DNA of 64,000 bases from Corythoichthys intestinalis (Eukaryota; Chordata; Actinopteri; Syngnathiformes; Syngnathidae). A program made the position numbers and the translations under genes. Numbering within the stretch: position 1 is the first letter of the stretch; each line of letters begins with the position of its first letter. This document shows, one piece after another, positions 1 through 11,135 of this stretch. The stretch lies in the NCBI RefSeq assembly GCF_030265065.1, contig NC_080413.1:24112001-24176000 (forward strand), read 5' to 3'. The notes below the pieces were generated by a model. The model was not told the DNA's origin. It ran no database searches and was given only the letters and a program-made list of their open reading frames with translations.

Positions 1-1114
1 GTAAAAGTAGTCATCCAAAAAATATATTCAAGTTAAAAAGTATTTGGTAAAACCAATACTCAAGTAATGAGTAACATTATGAGTAACTGCTTACATTTTT
101 ATTTGATTTTCTTTTTAGACAATGGTATTTTTTTTCTCAACACAAAGGTGAATGAACTGTTATTATTATGATACTATACAACAACCCATTACATAACCAC
201 ATTAAGCTAAAGAAATACAAAACAAAACAAAAAATCATTGAATTTCGCTGAGAAAGGAAAAAAAGACAGAAATGAAACTTTATCTGTCCAAAAAGCATGA
301 GTGCCCTCTAGTGGATAAAATACAGTGACCCCTCACTTTTCGCAGTTAATGAGTACTAGAACCCACCGCACCTAAATAGTGCAACCCCAAAAAAATGTTC
401 TGTGTTCAATGTATTTATTCAGATTTAGTATTGGAAAGAGATACATATGACATGTTTTTTTTTTAACTTTTTTTCCCAAAGTATGATTAAAAGAAATATG
501 GAATAAAGATAATAATTAATAAATATAATGAATATATAAATAAAATAAATATTTAAATACAAATTTATACAAATTATAAATGTTTTTTAAGAACTTCAAA
601 TGTAATAATTATAAGTTTCAAACAAGTTACTGTCCCACCGAAATATTTATAAACAAGAATAAAGTACTGTAATAGAAAAATGCTTGGCTTTATTAAATGC
701 TTCTGTTACATTCCTTGGCTGTGACTCTTGGAGTGACATGTGGAAAATACAAACTGCTCAGGATCACTTTTAACATGTGGCATTTATTGCCGCGAACACA
801 ACACGTCCCGCTGCCTTGAACGTCGCCACACACAAACACACACACATTCATTCCACCGCGCGCTTCCTTATCCCCCGCCTGGGCAATGCGCACACAGAGC
901 CTATTTCCACAGCAACTGTTTAACAAGTTTAACGATGATTGACGCATGCGGCACTTTTGAAGCCAATGACTCTGGCAAGATCAAACACAAACATCTGTCA
1001 TCATCGTTAATAAGCAACTCCAGTGCAGGCACTCGCGCTGCCTGCCTTGCGAACAAAGAGCAGGGAGGGAGGGAGCGAGTGAGACTAAGCTATCGGCTCG
1101 GTACAGCTCATTTC

Positions 1115-1149
<35 letters not shown>

Positions 1150-1679
1150 TTTAATTGATTTTTAATTGACAAAAAATCCGCGATGGACTGAGGCCATTTT
1201 TATACTGTAGTTGCTATTATGAAATTAAAAGTATATCTCCGTGGTCAGTCGGCGCCAAATAAAAACTGGGAGAGAGGTTTAAATCCGCGCTTTCGAGTCA
1301 TGTTGAGGGCAACCCATCATTTTCCACGATGCTTTAAAGACGCCACGTGATTGAACAGGCTGGTGTGATCATAGAACGGCAAGCTTGCGTCTGATTGGTA
1401 TAATGGAGTCATGTGATTATTTTTGCAACGTCTCCTTGGTGAAATTCGTAGAGCAACTCTTGGTATCGCTGGCAAAAAATAAGGAAAAATGTAATAACTC
1501 TTGTGTAGCCCAAAGTGCCTGATTAAGAGTAGCGTTTTTCTTCACAAATTTACTCAAGTAAAAGTAAAAAGTATGGCTTAGTAAAACTACTTTTAGAAGT
1601 AATTTTTTCTCTAAATGTTACTCAAGTAAATGTAACGGAGTAAATGTAACGGGTTACTACTCACCTCTGCTGACAATTG
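1..1679 (-). mobile_element. hAT-like element, cut by the window edge
   Basis: The first ~110 bases are the reverse complement of the end seen at 50760-50942 (repeated acttgagta / aaaagtaac motifs), and the right end closes with cacctctg at 1672-1679. The same end sequences (CAGAGGTGGGTAG type) bound the 2.6-kb element at 32864-35499, so this is a minus-orientation copy of that family. The interior holds a (TA)n tract at about 1115-1148 and no reading frame I recognise. The left terminus lies outside the window, so its target duplication cannot be read. Confidence 0.6.
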
Positions 1680-2885
1680 GTGTTCAGTTGGTGAGTTAAT
1701 CACCAAAAGATTACATGGAGTGTGACGACCACATGAACTAGTGGACTGATGAAGTGATTCATGCAGCCTCAACAGGAAAGTCAATCCAAGCTTATTTGTA
1801 TCTGATTGCCCGCCAAAAGATCAATGGAATTGATTGCCGTCTGCTGCCACTTGGGGTATTTAGTGACCGATGAAGGTGTTGGGAGATGGAGTAATGTGTT
1901 ATGGGCTGGTCTGTTGGCAATTCTTAAACTCGGGCTGTTTAGCTGAGCTCATATTGGACAAGATGGATGACAGGAAATCACGTACAAATGGAAACTCACA
2001 TTATTCATCTTGAAAATGCTTGTAGAAACCTCAATCTCCGATGGAGGGATATTTTTTAAGTGAAAATAATGCAGTAAATAGAGAAACAAATAGTTATCAC
2101 GTAAAAGATAGTGTTCAACATGTCAATTCCCAGAAGCAGACACATTTATTCTGTTTCTATTGCAATTGCAGACTTGTATTTTTCACATTGAAAGTCAGGA
2201 CAGACTTTCTTGTGTGGATTGCAATCTCTTATCCAGCTAACTGAAACAAATGATGTTCATCTTTCTTTATACATCTACTGTACATGTAAATGTAGTAGGA
2301 TTATGTCACCTTGGAACAAATACTTTACAAACAAGATGTCGCTGGGAGAGCATCAAGACGAAGAAAAATAGACTAGAAACAACTTTTATTCGGAAACTAT
2401 TTCCATTTGTGAGCTGTTTCACCGAAACCAGTAGGTGTAATTTATCAAAACCATATACACATTTTAAAAATATATCATTTTTAAATGAGTATACTCTCAC
2501 CATAGGCTCAGGGCCGGTCCGTAGCAGGCCTATTTTAGAAAACTTAAAAATCAAATATTTTAAAAACCAAAGCCACAAGCAACCTAAAACCAAAACAGGC
2601 ACCTCCCTTATGCATATATGAGTCTCCATGAGCAGCGGCATAAAAAATTTCAAAGTCGTTCCATAAGAAAATCCTGATTAATTATTTATATAAGTAAAAC
2701 ATAGCTTATAATTGCTATAAAATTCTCAGATTTTATGCTAGATGCACAAAAATTACCAAACGCAGAGATAATCACCTATATTTTCAGGATAGATAGCAAT
2801 ATTTAACATATCATATAGGTTTTTGCCAGATATAGCAATTTAAATTCTTTTACAAAATCCAACATGGAGGCCGTCACAAAACAAA
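1680..2885. other. Intergenic stretch, nothing recognised
   Basis: This is AT-rich sequence with no convincing exon, RNA gene or paired terminal repeat. Overlapping short frames on both strands around 2250-2650 have no recognisable protein content. Confidence 0.5.
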
Positions 2886-3040
2886 GAGCATTTTAAATTG
2901 AAAATTCTTGTAAATAAATGCTTAAATCGTGCAATTCCTATAGATACGAACGTAAAACAGTCTAGATTCTTGGTTAAAAGCAAAAAAAACCCCCAAAAAA
3001 ACGGGCAGTTATCGTTCATTTTACGTAAATATTTCAAACC
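2886..3040 (+). repeat. Solitary copy of the 190-bp repeat unit
   Basis: The segment matches the units at 16165-18120: it shares ttgaaaattcttgt, aaacagtct.gattcttggtt, a short A-rich run, gggcagtta and attttacgtaaatat in the same order. It lies about 13 kb from the main array. The unit has no recognisable coding content. Confidence 0.55.
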
Positions 3041-3913
3041 AAAGCTACACTAATTTTATCCATTGATTTCTTTTCATTGATTTTTTTTCACCACGTTTCA
3101 AAGTGCATGGATGGTACTATTTAATATAATAATCACCTTGAATCCTCAACCGAATCACTCTTGGGACACTCCTGCCTGCTTATATGCAGTAAAATCTTCG
3201 TCCTTTTTCCACCTAAATCTGTGTTAGAACACAGCGTGTGTTCATCACTCAACGTTGCCTGGGTCGACCACCCACTGGAAGGCGTGGCGCAATGTCTGTG
3301 AGAGCTGTCTTGTCAACTGATGGTGGAGTCTATGACTCTCACATCAGAAAAAGTTTTACATTCTGAAGTTTTGATCAGTGCACATTTGTGATTTTAAGCA
3401 GTAAGCACATCATAAGAGTGTGTGTGTGTGGGGGGGGGGGTGATAAAACACCTCAGTTGCTTGTTTTTGAGAAGCATTTCCCATATTACAGATATAAAAT
3501 GCTAAAGGTAATACCCACAGGGGGAAGTGCAGTGGTGCCAATTTTCCATAAATGATTACAAAATTAGGGTCAGAAGTCTATTTGAATGAAGGATGTTCGT
3601 TAAGGTCTTTTTAATGGCAGACATTCAGCAGATTTGTCATGTTATTTTTTTTTTTTTTTTTTTTTGTCTTCACTTCTGAAGGAGCAAAATGTGATTTCAT
3701 CACCAATTCTAATTGGATTTCAAGCTTGCTAAAAACACAATTTAGGCAGTTGAGAATCTAATTTTTCCATTTTTGACCCAAGTGTCTGGTTTCAGTGGAA
3801 TGACTAACATTTTGCATGCAAATATGAACTGACACTTTGCTAGCCATTACTGCACTTAGACTGATGCATTTTTAAAATGTATACTCGGGAATATGCACAC
3901 AACAAACACTACA
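3041..3913. other. Intergenic stretch with simple repeats
   Basis: A (GT)n tract runs into a G run at about 3418-3440, and a long T run covers about 3647-3665. No gene or terminal-repeat element is seen. Confidence 0.5.
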
Positions 3914-4418
3914 CAGTGGTACCGCTACATACGAATTTAATTTGTTCCAAGACCTGGGTTGTAAGTCGAAATGGTCATATGTCAAGCGGGATTTCCCCAT
4001 AACAATACATTATAATTCGATTATGTTGTTCCGCAGTCCAAAAACCTACGCTAAATCCTCCATAAATACTGCAAGTACAATTACAAATAGCAATTACAAA
4101 TACCAAAATAAATAAATTATAAATACAAATCGTAATAACAACAACAGCAATAACAATAATAATAATAATCTAACGAATTGGGTTCTTCTGTGGGGGTTGT
4201 GTTTTGCATGCTGTTCCTGAACAGACTGACAGGAGAGTGAGAGAGGTGTGTTAGTTTTTACTTTCACTTTTCATATTCTGTTGTTGTTGGCGTCGGCTAT
4301 GCTAGACAGTAGGGGTTTTGTGTTGCACAAGTTGTAAAATAAATCATTAAAAACCTGAAGGACATGGCGACTTCCTTGCCGATGTCACAATAATAATAAT
4401 TATCGTCACCTTAACTTA

Positions 4419-6001
4419 CAGTGGTATGAAAAAGTACCAACTTTTTGGAATTTCTCATGTGATCTGATCTTTATCGAAATCACACAGATGTAAAAGCAGT
4501 GTCTGCTTTAATTAAAACCACACAAACATTTATAGGTTTTCATATTTTAATGAGGATAGTATGCAAACAATGACAGAAGGGGAAAATAAGTAAGTAAACC
4601 ATTACATTTAACATTTTGTGACCCCCCCTTTGGCAGCAATAACTTCAACCAGACGCTTCCTGTAGCTGCAGATCAGTCTGGCACATCGATCAGGACTAAT
4701 CTTGGCCCATTCTTCTCTACAAAACTGTTGTAGTTCAGTCAGATTCCTGGGATGTCTGGCATGAATCGCTGTCTTTAGGTCATGCCACATCATCTCAATG
4801 GGGTTTAAGTCTAGACTTTGACTTAGCCACTTCCGAACCTGTAATTTGTTCTTCTGAAACCATTCTGAAATTGACTTACTTCTGTGTTTTGGATCATTGT
4901 CTTGATGCAGCATTCATCCTCTTTTTAGCTTAAACTCTCTGACAGGCTGCCTCAGGTTTTCCTGCAAAACATCCAGATAAACATTTGAATTCATTCTTCG
5001 ATTAATGATTGCAAGTTGTCCAGGCCCTGAAGTAGCAAAACAGCCCCAAATCATGATGCTCCTTCCACCATGCTTCATGGTGGGGATGAGGTGTTGATGT
5101 TGGTGAGATGTTCCATTTTTCCTCCACACATTATGTTGTGTGGTACTCCCAAACAATTCAACTCAGTCCACAAAATATTTTGCCAAAACTTCTGTGGAGT
5201 GTCCAAGTGCCTTTTTGCGAACATTAAACGGGTAACAATGTTTTTTTTGACAGCAGTGGCTTCCTCTGTGGAGTCCTCCCATGAACACCATTCTTGGTCA
5301 TAGTTTTACATATAGCTGATTTTTGCACAGAGATATTGGACTGTGCCAGTGATTTCTGTAAGTCTTTTGCAGACATTCTATGGTTCTTTTTTTACCTCTC
5401 TTAACATTCTGCGCTGAACTCTTGGCATCAACTTTAGTGGTCGGCCACTCCTTTGGAGAGAAGCAACAGTGCCAAACTCTCTCCATTTGTAGACAACTTT
5501 TCTGACTGTTGATTGATGAACATCCAGACTTTTAGAGATGGTTTTGTATCCTTTCCCAGCTTTATACAATTCAACAATCCCTGATCGCAGGTCTTCAGAC
5601 AGCTCTTTTGACCGAGCCATGATGGACATCTGACAATGCTTCTCATCAAGACAATTCTTACCAGTTGTGTGTTTTATAGTGGGCAGGGCAGCTTTAACGC
5701 AATCATGATTGATTGGGCACACAACTGACTTAAATTGTTTAGCACAAATTGGTTTCAATTGCTCTTTAAGTCTCCTTGGCAGAGGGTTCACTTACGGTAC
5801 TCATTTTTTCCCCTTCTGTCATTGTTTGCATGCTATCCTCATTAAAATATGGAAACCTATAAATGTTGTTGTGGTTTTAGTTAAAGCAGACACTGTTTTT
5901 ACATCCGTGTGATTTTGACAAAGATCAGATGACATTGGATGGTAATTTTATGCAGTAATGTGAGAAATTCCAAAAGGTTCAGATACTTTTTCATACTAAT
6001 G
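4419..6001 (-). mobile_element. Tc1/mariner element nested in Tigger
   Basis: Terminal inverted repeats of the cagtggtatgaaaaagta type lie at both ends (complement ends catactaatg), each flanked by TA (4417-4418 and 6002-6003). The length of 1583 bp is usual for a fish Tc1. Joining the flanks restores a Tigger sequence like the uninterrupted copy near 7605. A second, 5'-truncated member of the same family lies at 20305-21649. Confidence 0.9.
4608..5620 (-). pseudogene. Tc1 transposase, degenerate
   Basis: Reading on the minus strand from the ATG at 5618-5620 gives MARSKELSEDLRSGIVELYK and a paired HTH region. It then breaks into separate frames (about 4914-5156 and 4608-4913) with stops and shifts between them. 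The C-terminal part keeps the second catalytic Asp block (DNDPKH) and NPIEMMW with the Glu, which belong to the DD34E triad. The first Asp block reads WTELN where related copies have WTDGT, so that residue is lost. This Tc1 transposase would have catalysed cut-and-paste transposition at TA and is now inactive. Confidence 0.88.
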
Positions 6002-6269
6002 TATAAAAACTGGCGAACGGAGGTCTGAGGAGGACAATCATTTCCATCTTAATTTAAATGGTAAGCGTCACCTTTTTCCTTTTTTCACCACCTGCACAAA
6101 CCTTCTTGGGACCCACGTGGATTTCTCTTGAAAGAAAATTCGCCGTGCTGCCGTCTTGAGACAAAACAATGAAAATTGCGACGTACAGTATGTCGAGACA
6201 AATGACTAGTCAAATTTTGCATCGAATGTCGAAAGGATCGTATGTCGAGGTACCACTGTACATATTGTA

Positions 6270-6300
<31 letters not shown>

Positions 6301-6993
6301 TTCAGATTTTTGGCTCTCACGTCTGGGATCTCCTGACGACATAGGCATACTCTTGGAAGGGTAATTACTTGACGGTTTACAGCAACACCTGGAAAATAAA
6401 ATCGTTTTGTCATTTATTTGAGAAATCAATAGCATATCATTCATTTAGCCACATTTGGGCTAGCTTTACCATATTTAGATCAGTAGGAGCTGTCCCATTA
6501 CCTAATATCCAGTTTTAGCTATGTGGAGAGCGTGGAAAAATATACAACCATGTAATCGCATTCTCTCTAATAAAAAAATCACGATGCTGGATTTAGGCTT
6601 ACCACTCACTCTCTCGTTCGTGAAGTGTCGAGCTGTCAATTGGCGTCATGACGCCATTTGCTGTGTCAAGTAAATCGCCGTCATCTGACGCCTCAGGTTA
6701 AAACATGTAGGGATTAATTGTAGTTCATCTTTCCTGGGAGCCTTTGCCATCGGTAGCGTCACGAAAGAGCGATCCTGAATGGTTACCTTTGGTGGAAATA
6801 TCACTGACATTGTTGTTGCTGCTATGCTAGCTGTGGGTAGTCTTCTGTTTGCTATGTCACACTTCCGGGTTTGCGAAGGGACCATTAACGGAGTGCAAAA
6901 AAAACTTTAAAAAAAAAAAAAAACGCAAATTATCCTTGCAATTACGTGTTGATAATGTCATGGTTGTTTTGACGAACTCGTCCAAAGTTTATA

Positions 6994-8392
6994 CAGTGGT
7001 ACCTCTACATACGAAGTTAATCCGTTCCAGGACCTTGATTGTAAGTCGAAATGGTCGTATGTCGAGCAGGCTTTTCCCATAGGAATACATTGTAATTCAA
7101 TTAATTCGTTCCACAGCCCAAAAACCCAACCTAATCCATTATAAATACTGCTGGTACTATTACAAATAGCAATTAAACAAAGCAAAACAAATAAATTATG
7201 AATAAAAGTCGTAATAATAATAATAATAACAACAATCAGTGGTTTGAAAAAAGCATTTTTATTGTCACCTTAACGTAAAAGCGGTGAATGGAGACGAAGC
7301 AGACAGCGCATGTTGCAGGAGGACACGGCGAGCCCGTGCTGTAATTTAACACATTAAATTAGACACATGTAAAACGAAAATTCGTTTAAAAAAAAAATTA
7401 GCCTTTTTTTTTCACCTTGATTTAGAGTGGTGAACGAGACAGCGGGTGTTGCAGGAGGAGGGAATACGGCGAGCCGAGGGAGGATGCGGCGAGCCACGTT
7501 CTACTTTAACAAACACATTAGACACATGTAAAACGAAAATTAGTTTAAAAAACATTTAAAAAAAAAAAAAAAAAAAAAAGGTTTCTTTTATTGTCACCTT
7601 AACTTAGGGTGCATGGCGAACGGAGGCGGCCGAGACAGCTCCACGTAGCCTCCTTCCTCCACGATGTTTTCAAAATGCTGAACAAATTCCTTGCCAGTCT
7701 CGGCGTCACAACTTGCAGCCTCCCCGTGACGAACAACAGAATGAATACCGGTCCGTTTCTTGAACTTTTCGAACCAACCGTGAGAAGCCTTGAATTCTTC
7801 CTCGGCGGCGAGATGGCTCTCCACTTCCGCGTTCCCTTCAGGTGCGGTCTTTAAGTCATTATAAACAGCGCACGCTTTCTGACAGATTATTGCTTCAGTG
7901 ACTGAATCACCAGCGATCTCTTTATCCTTAATCCAAATGAGTAAAAGGCGTTCCATCTCCTCCAAAATAACGCCACGACGTTTCGACAGGATAGTAGTCC
8001 CTTTGGAGGCGTTTACCTTCTTTATAGCTTCCGCCTGCTTGATGACCGTCGAAATTGTTGACATATTCCGGCCATATTGTCGAGCCAACTCGCTAACGCG
8101 TGCACCCTGCTCATATTTTTCAATCATCTCTTTCTTAATTTCAATTGTAAGCATCTCCTTTTTCCTTTTCCCCTCACTTTTACCAACGACCTTGGGACCC
8201 ATGTTGATTTTTTTTTTTTAAAGAAAACCCGCCGTGCTGCGGTATTCAGCGAAACCAATTCAATCACGACGCTGCCGTAAATCGTCGTATTTCGAGCAAC
8301 TCGTCGGATGTAGAAACAAATGGCGGCTCAAATTTTACGTCGGATGTCGAAAAGATCGTGTGTCGAAGTGATCGTATGTAGAGGTACCACTG
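6994..8392 (-). mobile_element. Tigger/pogo element, internally deleted
   Basis: Inverted terminal repeats (cagtggtacctctacatacg at 6994; complement ending gtaccactg at 8392) are flanked by TA at 6992-6993 and 8393-8394, the pogo/Tigger target. At 1399 bp it is shorter than a full Tigger. It encodes only the N-terminal DNA-binding half of the transposase (7594-8202). AT-rich and A-run sequence (for example 7558-7579) fills the remainder. Confidence 0.85.
7594..8202 (-). CDS. Tigger/pogo transposase N-terminal half (CENP-B-like HTH)
   Basis: This is an open 202-aa frame. Residues ~15-65 (LTIEIKKEMIEKYEQGARVS through RNMSTISTVIKQ) are a CENP-B/pogo N-terminal helix-turn-helix. Residues ~85-165, including HGWFEKFKKRTGIHS, form the second CENP-B-type HTH. 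In this family both domains bind the element's own ends. The frame stops at about residue 202 with a tail (RPPPFAMHPKLR) that is not transposase-like, and the whole DDE catalytic domain is absent. The start is the first ATG, 50 codons or fewer from the HTH. The likeliest explanation is a deletion derivative whose frame survived by chance or youth. A DNA-binding-only product acting as a repressor is possible but untested. Confidence 0.75.
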   Translation of the reverse strand: MGPKVVGKSEGKRKKEMLTIEIKKEMIEKYEQGARVSELARQYGRNMSTISTVIKQAEAIKKVNASKGTTILSKRRGVILEEMERLLLIWIKDKEIAGDSVTEAIICQKACAVYNDLKTAPEGNAEVESHLAAEEEFKASHGWFEKFKKRTGIHSVVRHGEAASCDAETGKEFVQHFENIVEEGGYVELSRPPPFAMHPKLR

Positions 8393-9944
8393 TATTTGTA
8401 AAATTACACCAAAATCCGGAAAGGTCTTCAGTTGCCCTTTAATAGTTGCATTTTAATGTTATAGCTTTCAATCTTGTTTTGCCCCTGTGCAATGGCAAAT
8501 TCTCGTTCTGATGGTATTTATGCAGAAGCCCCTCTAATTTAATCTCTCTATCAAGTATCCTAATAGCAGTTCATCAAGGCGGAGTAAGAATTTACGGGGC
8601 AGCTGTTGCAATGTGGACACGCACGCGTTACGAATTTAAGTCACGCTGTTCTTAGAAATGCATGTTTTAGCACCGTCTTCGTTAGAAATAAGCACGCAAT
8701 TATGACTCCGTAAGATGCTTAAAAGCTGCTTCTACCAGAAGTATATTTGTCCTATTCCCAGAGAAATTTGACATGTGCATAAGGTAAAAGCCTTAATCAC
8801 TAGTTTAGCCTATTTACAAAAAAACATATACTAATCTTTTGATCAGAGAAATACCAATAGGATTAAAGATTAACGCAATCTACGGCTGCCTGTGTTGATT
8901 GTATTTCTCTCCAGGCGTCTCAGTGCTCTCTGTGACTACAAAAAGGCTTAGCCAACCTGAAGGAAATATGGAAAACTGCACAAGCGCGTGCCTCATTCAG
9001 CATCACGTTAATGTGAGGCCAGAGGCAAGGAAGGAAGCACTTACCACGTCATGCATCAACCTACTGCGCCTCTTGGTTAGATTCCATTAATTAGTGCCCT
9101 AAACTTCCTCCATTCCTCAAAACCAGGCAAGTTTTGTGTATTCATATCATCAGAAATTGGCAGCATTGTTCTTTTTTTCCCTTTTATTCTCTCCATCCTC
9201 TGATAAATGTATCCAGAGTGACTCAGAGGAGGACAAAATGTTATGTAGCACAGCTGAAAGCCAGATGGCCAGAAGCTTTTGCCTGAGCCACCGCTCATTG
9301 CTCACTAACAGGTTAGCATGCCAAAGGAATCAGTGGAAACTGTCACCACATTCGGGGTAACGCAAAATGCAGCGTGTGGCCAAATGGATCCAAATCTTCT
9401 ATTAAATGTAACTTTTTATGTCGACAGTGTTCAGTAGCAGGTGGTATTCTTGCATATATAATGGCACGCAGTCCATTCCGGTACACTGGGATTTTTTTGT
9501 AATCACTCTTAATTGTCTTACACAAGAGGATGACCACATTTAATTCAGACATAAAAACAATCAAATGCAAGCTCAACAATGCCCAATGCAGAACACAATT
9601 GTGATTCATGTTGCAGAAGCGCCTCACACATCTTATATTGTGACATTCTCGTTTGTCACACATGTGGGCTATATATTACATTGTCCTCATCGGAATCACT
9701 CAGTCACCATGAAGATGTAGCAATATCATTTTATTTAAAGCGGCCAAATTTTTGCACTTATACCAGTAAAATGATAAGACTCTTACAATGTGTGTTCTTC
9801 ATTTTATACAGATTTTTAACTGCAAGTACTTCTGAATCGCTCTGATGTTTTTAGTTCCAGCATTTTGTCATTCTGCAAGAAACATTGATCACTGCAGAAT
9901 TACTGTTTACAATTGTGTAATTGTGTAATTTTCAAAATTAATAG
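8393..9944. other. Intergenic stretch, nothing recognised
   Basis: There is no exon, RNA gene or paired terminal repeat that I can support. Short frames around 8899-9360 and 9343-9845 overlap on both strands and show no family resemblance. Confidence 0.5.
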
Positions 9945-11106
9945 TAGGGCTGTCAAAATTATCGCATTAACGGGCGGTAATTAATTTTTTAAATTAATCA
10001 CGTTAAAATATTTGACGCATTTAACGCACATGCCCCGCTCAAACAGATTAAAATGACAGCACAGTGTAATGTCCACTTGTTTCTTGTGTTTTTTGGTGTT
10101 TTTTCGCCCTCTGTTGGCGCTTGGGTGCGACTGATTTTATGGGTTTCAGCACTTGCCTGGCACGGCCAGACTGTTCTCCCTGTATTTTTCAAACACTGCA
10201 AGAATAGTCTGGAACCCAGCCCATTAACGGCCTCTCGAGCCCGAACAAAATCAACCGTCCAATCAGATTCGTTTATTTGCGTGACGCGTTCTTAACGAGC
10301 AATGTCACTCTTCTGCGTTGGAAGTCGTCTCCACAACAACACAGATGGCGAACAGGAGAGCCGAGAAGATGTTCCAATCTATGGTAAAATCAGTTTTAAA
10401 TGACCAAAAACACATCGACACAAGTCCATGACAACAGTCTGTCTCGCGCTAGCCATGCTGAATAAACTCCGCTCTCCTCGTATGTTTACTTCCGCGCGCA
10501 AGTCCCTCGTCCTGCCCTCGTCGCTTTACTAACATCACGTCCGCCCATCGCTGATTGGTCCACTCCGCTGTCTGTTTGCTGTGGCTTGCTCCGCCCTGGA
10601 AATTGTATCTGCTGAATGGTGGCCAGACTCAATAGCTGGAACAGCGGTGAGGCTGGTGTACCAGGCTATTTCAGCACCACATGAGCATTGTGTAATTATT
10701 GACATCAACAATGGCGAGCTAGTAGTGTATTTTATGATTGAAAATTTTACAAATTTTATCAAAACGAAAACATTAAGAGGGGTTTTAATATAAAATTTCT
10801 ATAACTTGTACTAACATTTATCTTTTAAGAACTACAAGTCTTTCTATCCATGGATCACTTTAACATAATGTTAATAATGTTAATGCCATCTTGTTGATTT
10901 ATTGTTATAATAAACAAATACAGCACTTATGTACCGTATGTTGAATGTTATATATCTGTCTTGTGTCTTATCTTTCCATTCCAAGAATAATTTACAGAAA
11001 AATATGGCATATTTCATAGATGGTCTGAATTGCGATTAATTACGATTAATTAATTTTTAAGCTGTAATTAACTCTATTAAAAAGTTTTAATCGTTTGACA
11101 GCCCTA
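9945..11106 (+). mobile_element. hAT-type MITE with nested insertion
   Basis: The ends are tagggctgtcaaaattatcg at 9945 and the complement of tagggctgtcaaacgatta ending at 11106. Flanking 8-mers attaatag (9937-9944) and attaagag (11107-11114) match at 7 of 8 positions, as expected for hAT. There is no transposase. A 516-bp element is inserted at 10153-10668. Part of this family also forms the right half of the chimeric element at 46995-47809. Confidence 0.8.
10153..10668 (+). mobile_element. 516-bp MITE with 9-bp target duplication
   Basis: Perfect 9-bp direct repeats TTTCAGCAC lie at 10144-10152 and 10669-10677. The ends are imperfect inverted repeats (TTGCCTGGCACGGCCAG and, from the other side, TAGCCTGGTACACCAG). 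A second, inverted copy lies at 29425-29911, also inside another transposon. A 9-bp duplication would suit a Mutator-like element, but 8 bp (hAT) cannot be excluded. Confidence 0.75.
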
Positions 11107-11135
11107 ATTAAGAGTTATAGTAGTGGATATAGAAT

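Larger units (their letters stand above)
3914..6258 (-). mobile_element. Tigger/pogo deletion derivative carrying a Tc1
   Basis: The ends are inverted repeats: cagtggtaccgctacatacg at 3914 and the complement of a near-identical sequence ending taccactg at 6258, followed by TA. The same ends bound the Tigger element at 6994-8392. About 760 bp remain once the Tc1 at 4419-6001 is excluded. Sequence around 6090-6180 matches the start of the Tigger reading frame at 8180-8250, but most of that frame has been deleted, so this copy is non-autonomous. The Tc1 sits at a duplicated TA, so it arrived later. Confidence 0.75.

Noticed and set aside
740-1165. 141-codon + strand frame
   Set aside because: It runs through a (TA)n tract inside a transposon, ends in an IYIYIY stretch and has no recognisable domain.
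7261-7620. Possible tandem repeat (cacattagacacatgtaaaac seen twice)
   Set aside because: It lies wholly within the Tigger element and looks like internal duplication of that element rather than an independent array.
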